Below are positions 6,089-6,961 of a DNA stretch of 6,961 nt, piece after piece. The stretch comes from Phycisphaerae bacterium (GTDB lineage: Bacteria; Planctomycetota; Phycisphaerae; UBA1845; UTPLA1): the NCBI GenBank assembly GCA_029259995.1, contig JAJDEC010000084.1:1-6961 (forward strand), in the 5' to 3' direction. A program made the position numbers and the translations under genes. Below the pieces are notes generated by a model. It made no database searches and was not told where the DNA came from. It worked only from the letters and a program-made list of their open reading frames with translations. Each line of letters begins with the position of its first letter. The stretch's first letter is position 1.

Positions 6089-6125
6089 GGCGTGGGCCGG
6101 AAGATCCTCCTCCAAGCCACACGCC
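6089..6125 (-). terminator. Terminator-like hairpin after fliC
   Basis: On the minus strand GGCGTGTGGC (6116-6125) pairs with GCCCACGCC (6089-6097), a 9-bp stem with one bulged T, extended by a flanking A-T pair, around an 18-base loop. TTGTTCC follows, a modest T-rich tail. It lies about 60 bases after the fliC stop, a suitable place to end a highly expressed flagellin transcript. The weak tail and long loop keep the confidence moderate. Confidence 0.45.
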
Positions 6126-6183
6126 TCAATTGATTAGTCCGAAGTTCAAGCGGCGTATGACCTTAGTCGGCCAGTCGTCGCGA

Positions 6184-6961
6184 TTATCCGAGCAGAGAAA
6201 GCACGGACTGCGGAATCTGATTCGCAATGCCGAGCGTCTGCGTCGTGGACTGGAGCAGAATCTGCGCCCTCGTGAGGTTCGCCACTTCCTGCGAGTAGTC
6301 CGTGTCGCGAATCGCCGATTCCGACGCCGTGACGTTCTCAAGTGCAACTCGAAGGCTGTTCAGGTTGGTTTCAACCTGATTGGCCTGGAATCCACCCAAT
6401 CGCCCGCTGAGCGTCGAGATCTGTGTGATCGCCGCCGACACGATGCGCTCTGCCGCCGGCAGATTCTCCGGCGTTGACAATTCGGCTATTCCGCCGGTTC
6501 CCAGTGACGAAAGGAATCCATCCTGCACGGTACCGAGGTTGGCCGTCGTGATCGATTCGATGCCGACGCTGACGCGACCGTCCGCGTTGACGTTCGGGCC
6601 GATCTGGAAGTTTGCTCCACCGCCGGTGATTGCGAAGGAGTCAGTTCCGATCGTCGTGCCAAATGGCTGGCTGAGTTCCGTGACGAGATCGAGTCCCGCC
6701 GTTCGAATGCTCGCCGTCAGCCCCTTCACGGAGGCCGCCTGGCCGTTGACGAATACCTGAGCATCGCGACCGCGATCCTCGTTGTCGCCCTGGTCGCCGG
6801 TATTGACGGCAAACGTGCCGTTGATGGCTCGAACGCTGACAAATTCGCTGCTGCCGAATCGCGAACTGTAGAACGCGAGCCCGGCCGCACTGGCTACGGC
6901 CGAAACGCCGGTCAACTGCGCCGAGTACTGAACGCCCTGGGCGAAGACGCCCGCCGACGAT
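6184..6961 (-). CDS. fliC: Flagellin, C-terminal 258 residues (5' end outside window)
   Basis: Flagellin is the filament subunit, exported by the flagellar type III system and polymerised under the FliD cap. The frame is open to the right edge, so the N-terminal D0/D1 helices and the true start are missing. Visible from the edge: AQGVQYSAQLTGV and FYSSRFGSSEFVSV; a central domain with a hook IN-like motif (VFVNGQAASVKGL) and SFAITGGGANFQIGP; then about the last 90 residues form the C-terminal flagellin domain (RLGGFQANQVETNL, SAIRDTDYSQEVANLTRAQIL, QSTTQTLGIANQIPQSVLSLL). The protein ends in Gly where many flagellins end in Arg. I see no Cys or Trp in the part present. The GGGA-FQ(I/L)GP block recalls planctomycete flagellins. 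An ATG-less internal start suggested by the frame (TTG at 6913-6915) is not a real start. It lies upstream of fliD in the same direction, with a terminator-like hairpin between. Confidence 0.95.
   Translation of the reverse strand, partial: SSAGVFAQGVQYSAQLTGVSAVASAAGLAFYSSRFGSSEFVSVRAINGTFAVNTGDQGDNEDRGRDAQVFVNGQAASVKGLTASIRTAGLDLVTELSQPFGTTIGTDSFAITGGGANFQIGPNVNADGRVSVGIESITTANLGTVQDGFLSSLGTGGIAELSTPENLPAAERIVSAAITQISTLSGRLGGFQANQVETNLNSLRVALENVTASESAIRDTDYSQEVANLTRAQILLQSTTQTLGIANQIPQSVLSLLG

Noticed and set aside
5940..6122. Minus-strand 60-codon frame in the fliC-fliD spacer
   Set aside because: It overlaps the terminator-like hairpin and -10-like box, and its Arg/Ser/Pro-rich product looks like noise.

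Overview
The window reads almost entirely on the minus strand and carries the 3' part of a flagellar filament gene cluster. In transcription order (high to low coordinates) it holds the C-terminal part of a flagellin gene (fliC), a possible small gene, a very large filament-cap gene (fliD), the flagellin chaperone gene fliS, a secreted TPR-repeat protein and the start of a lipoprotein gene that runs off the left edge. The plus-strand open frames are shadows of these genes, produced by GC-rich codon use.

The flagellin has the GGGA-NFQIGP style of central domain, and FliD is swollen by repeated 'flagellin hook IN'-type modules. Together with the GC-rich coding bias and loosely spaced genes, this suggests a flagellated planctomycete, perhaps of the Phycisphaerae side. 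That assignment is inference from remembered family features, not a search result.

Layout: 6184-6961 flagellin C-terminus, open at the right edge. 5602-6183 is a 582-base spacer with a terminator-like hairpin, a sigma-28-like -10 box, a 69-codon ORF with a very good ribosome binding site, and two back-to-back hairpins just before fliD. 2524-5601 is fliD (1025 residues, about twice the usual length). 2289-2523 is a spacer with a good sigma-70-like promoter for fliS. 1845-2288 is fliS. 1629-1844 is a spacer with another sigma-28-like -10 box and small repeats. 603-1628 is the TPR protein. 232-602 is a gene-free stretch holding hairpins and a promoter candidate. 1-231 is the lipoprotein start.

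Working together: FliS binds flagellin in the cytoplasm and keeps it unpolymerised until export. FliD caps the growing filament and folds flagellin subunits into place. Flagellin is the filament itself. The secreted TPR protein and the lipoprotein have no assigned role; their place after fliS makes an envelope or flagellar accessory role possible, but nothing in their sequences proves it. The most unusual element is the modular, partly mosaic repeat insertion in FliD. No mobile element, CRISPR array, tRNA or rRNA was seen.
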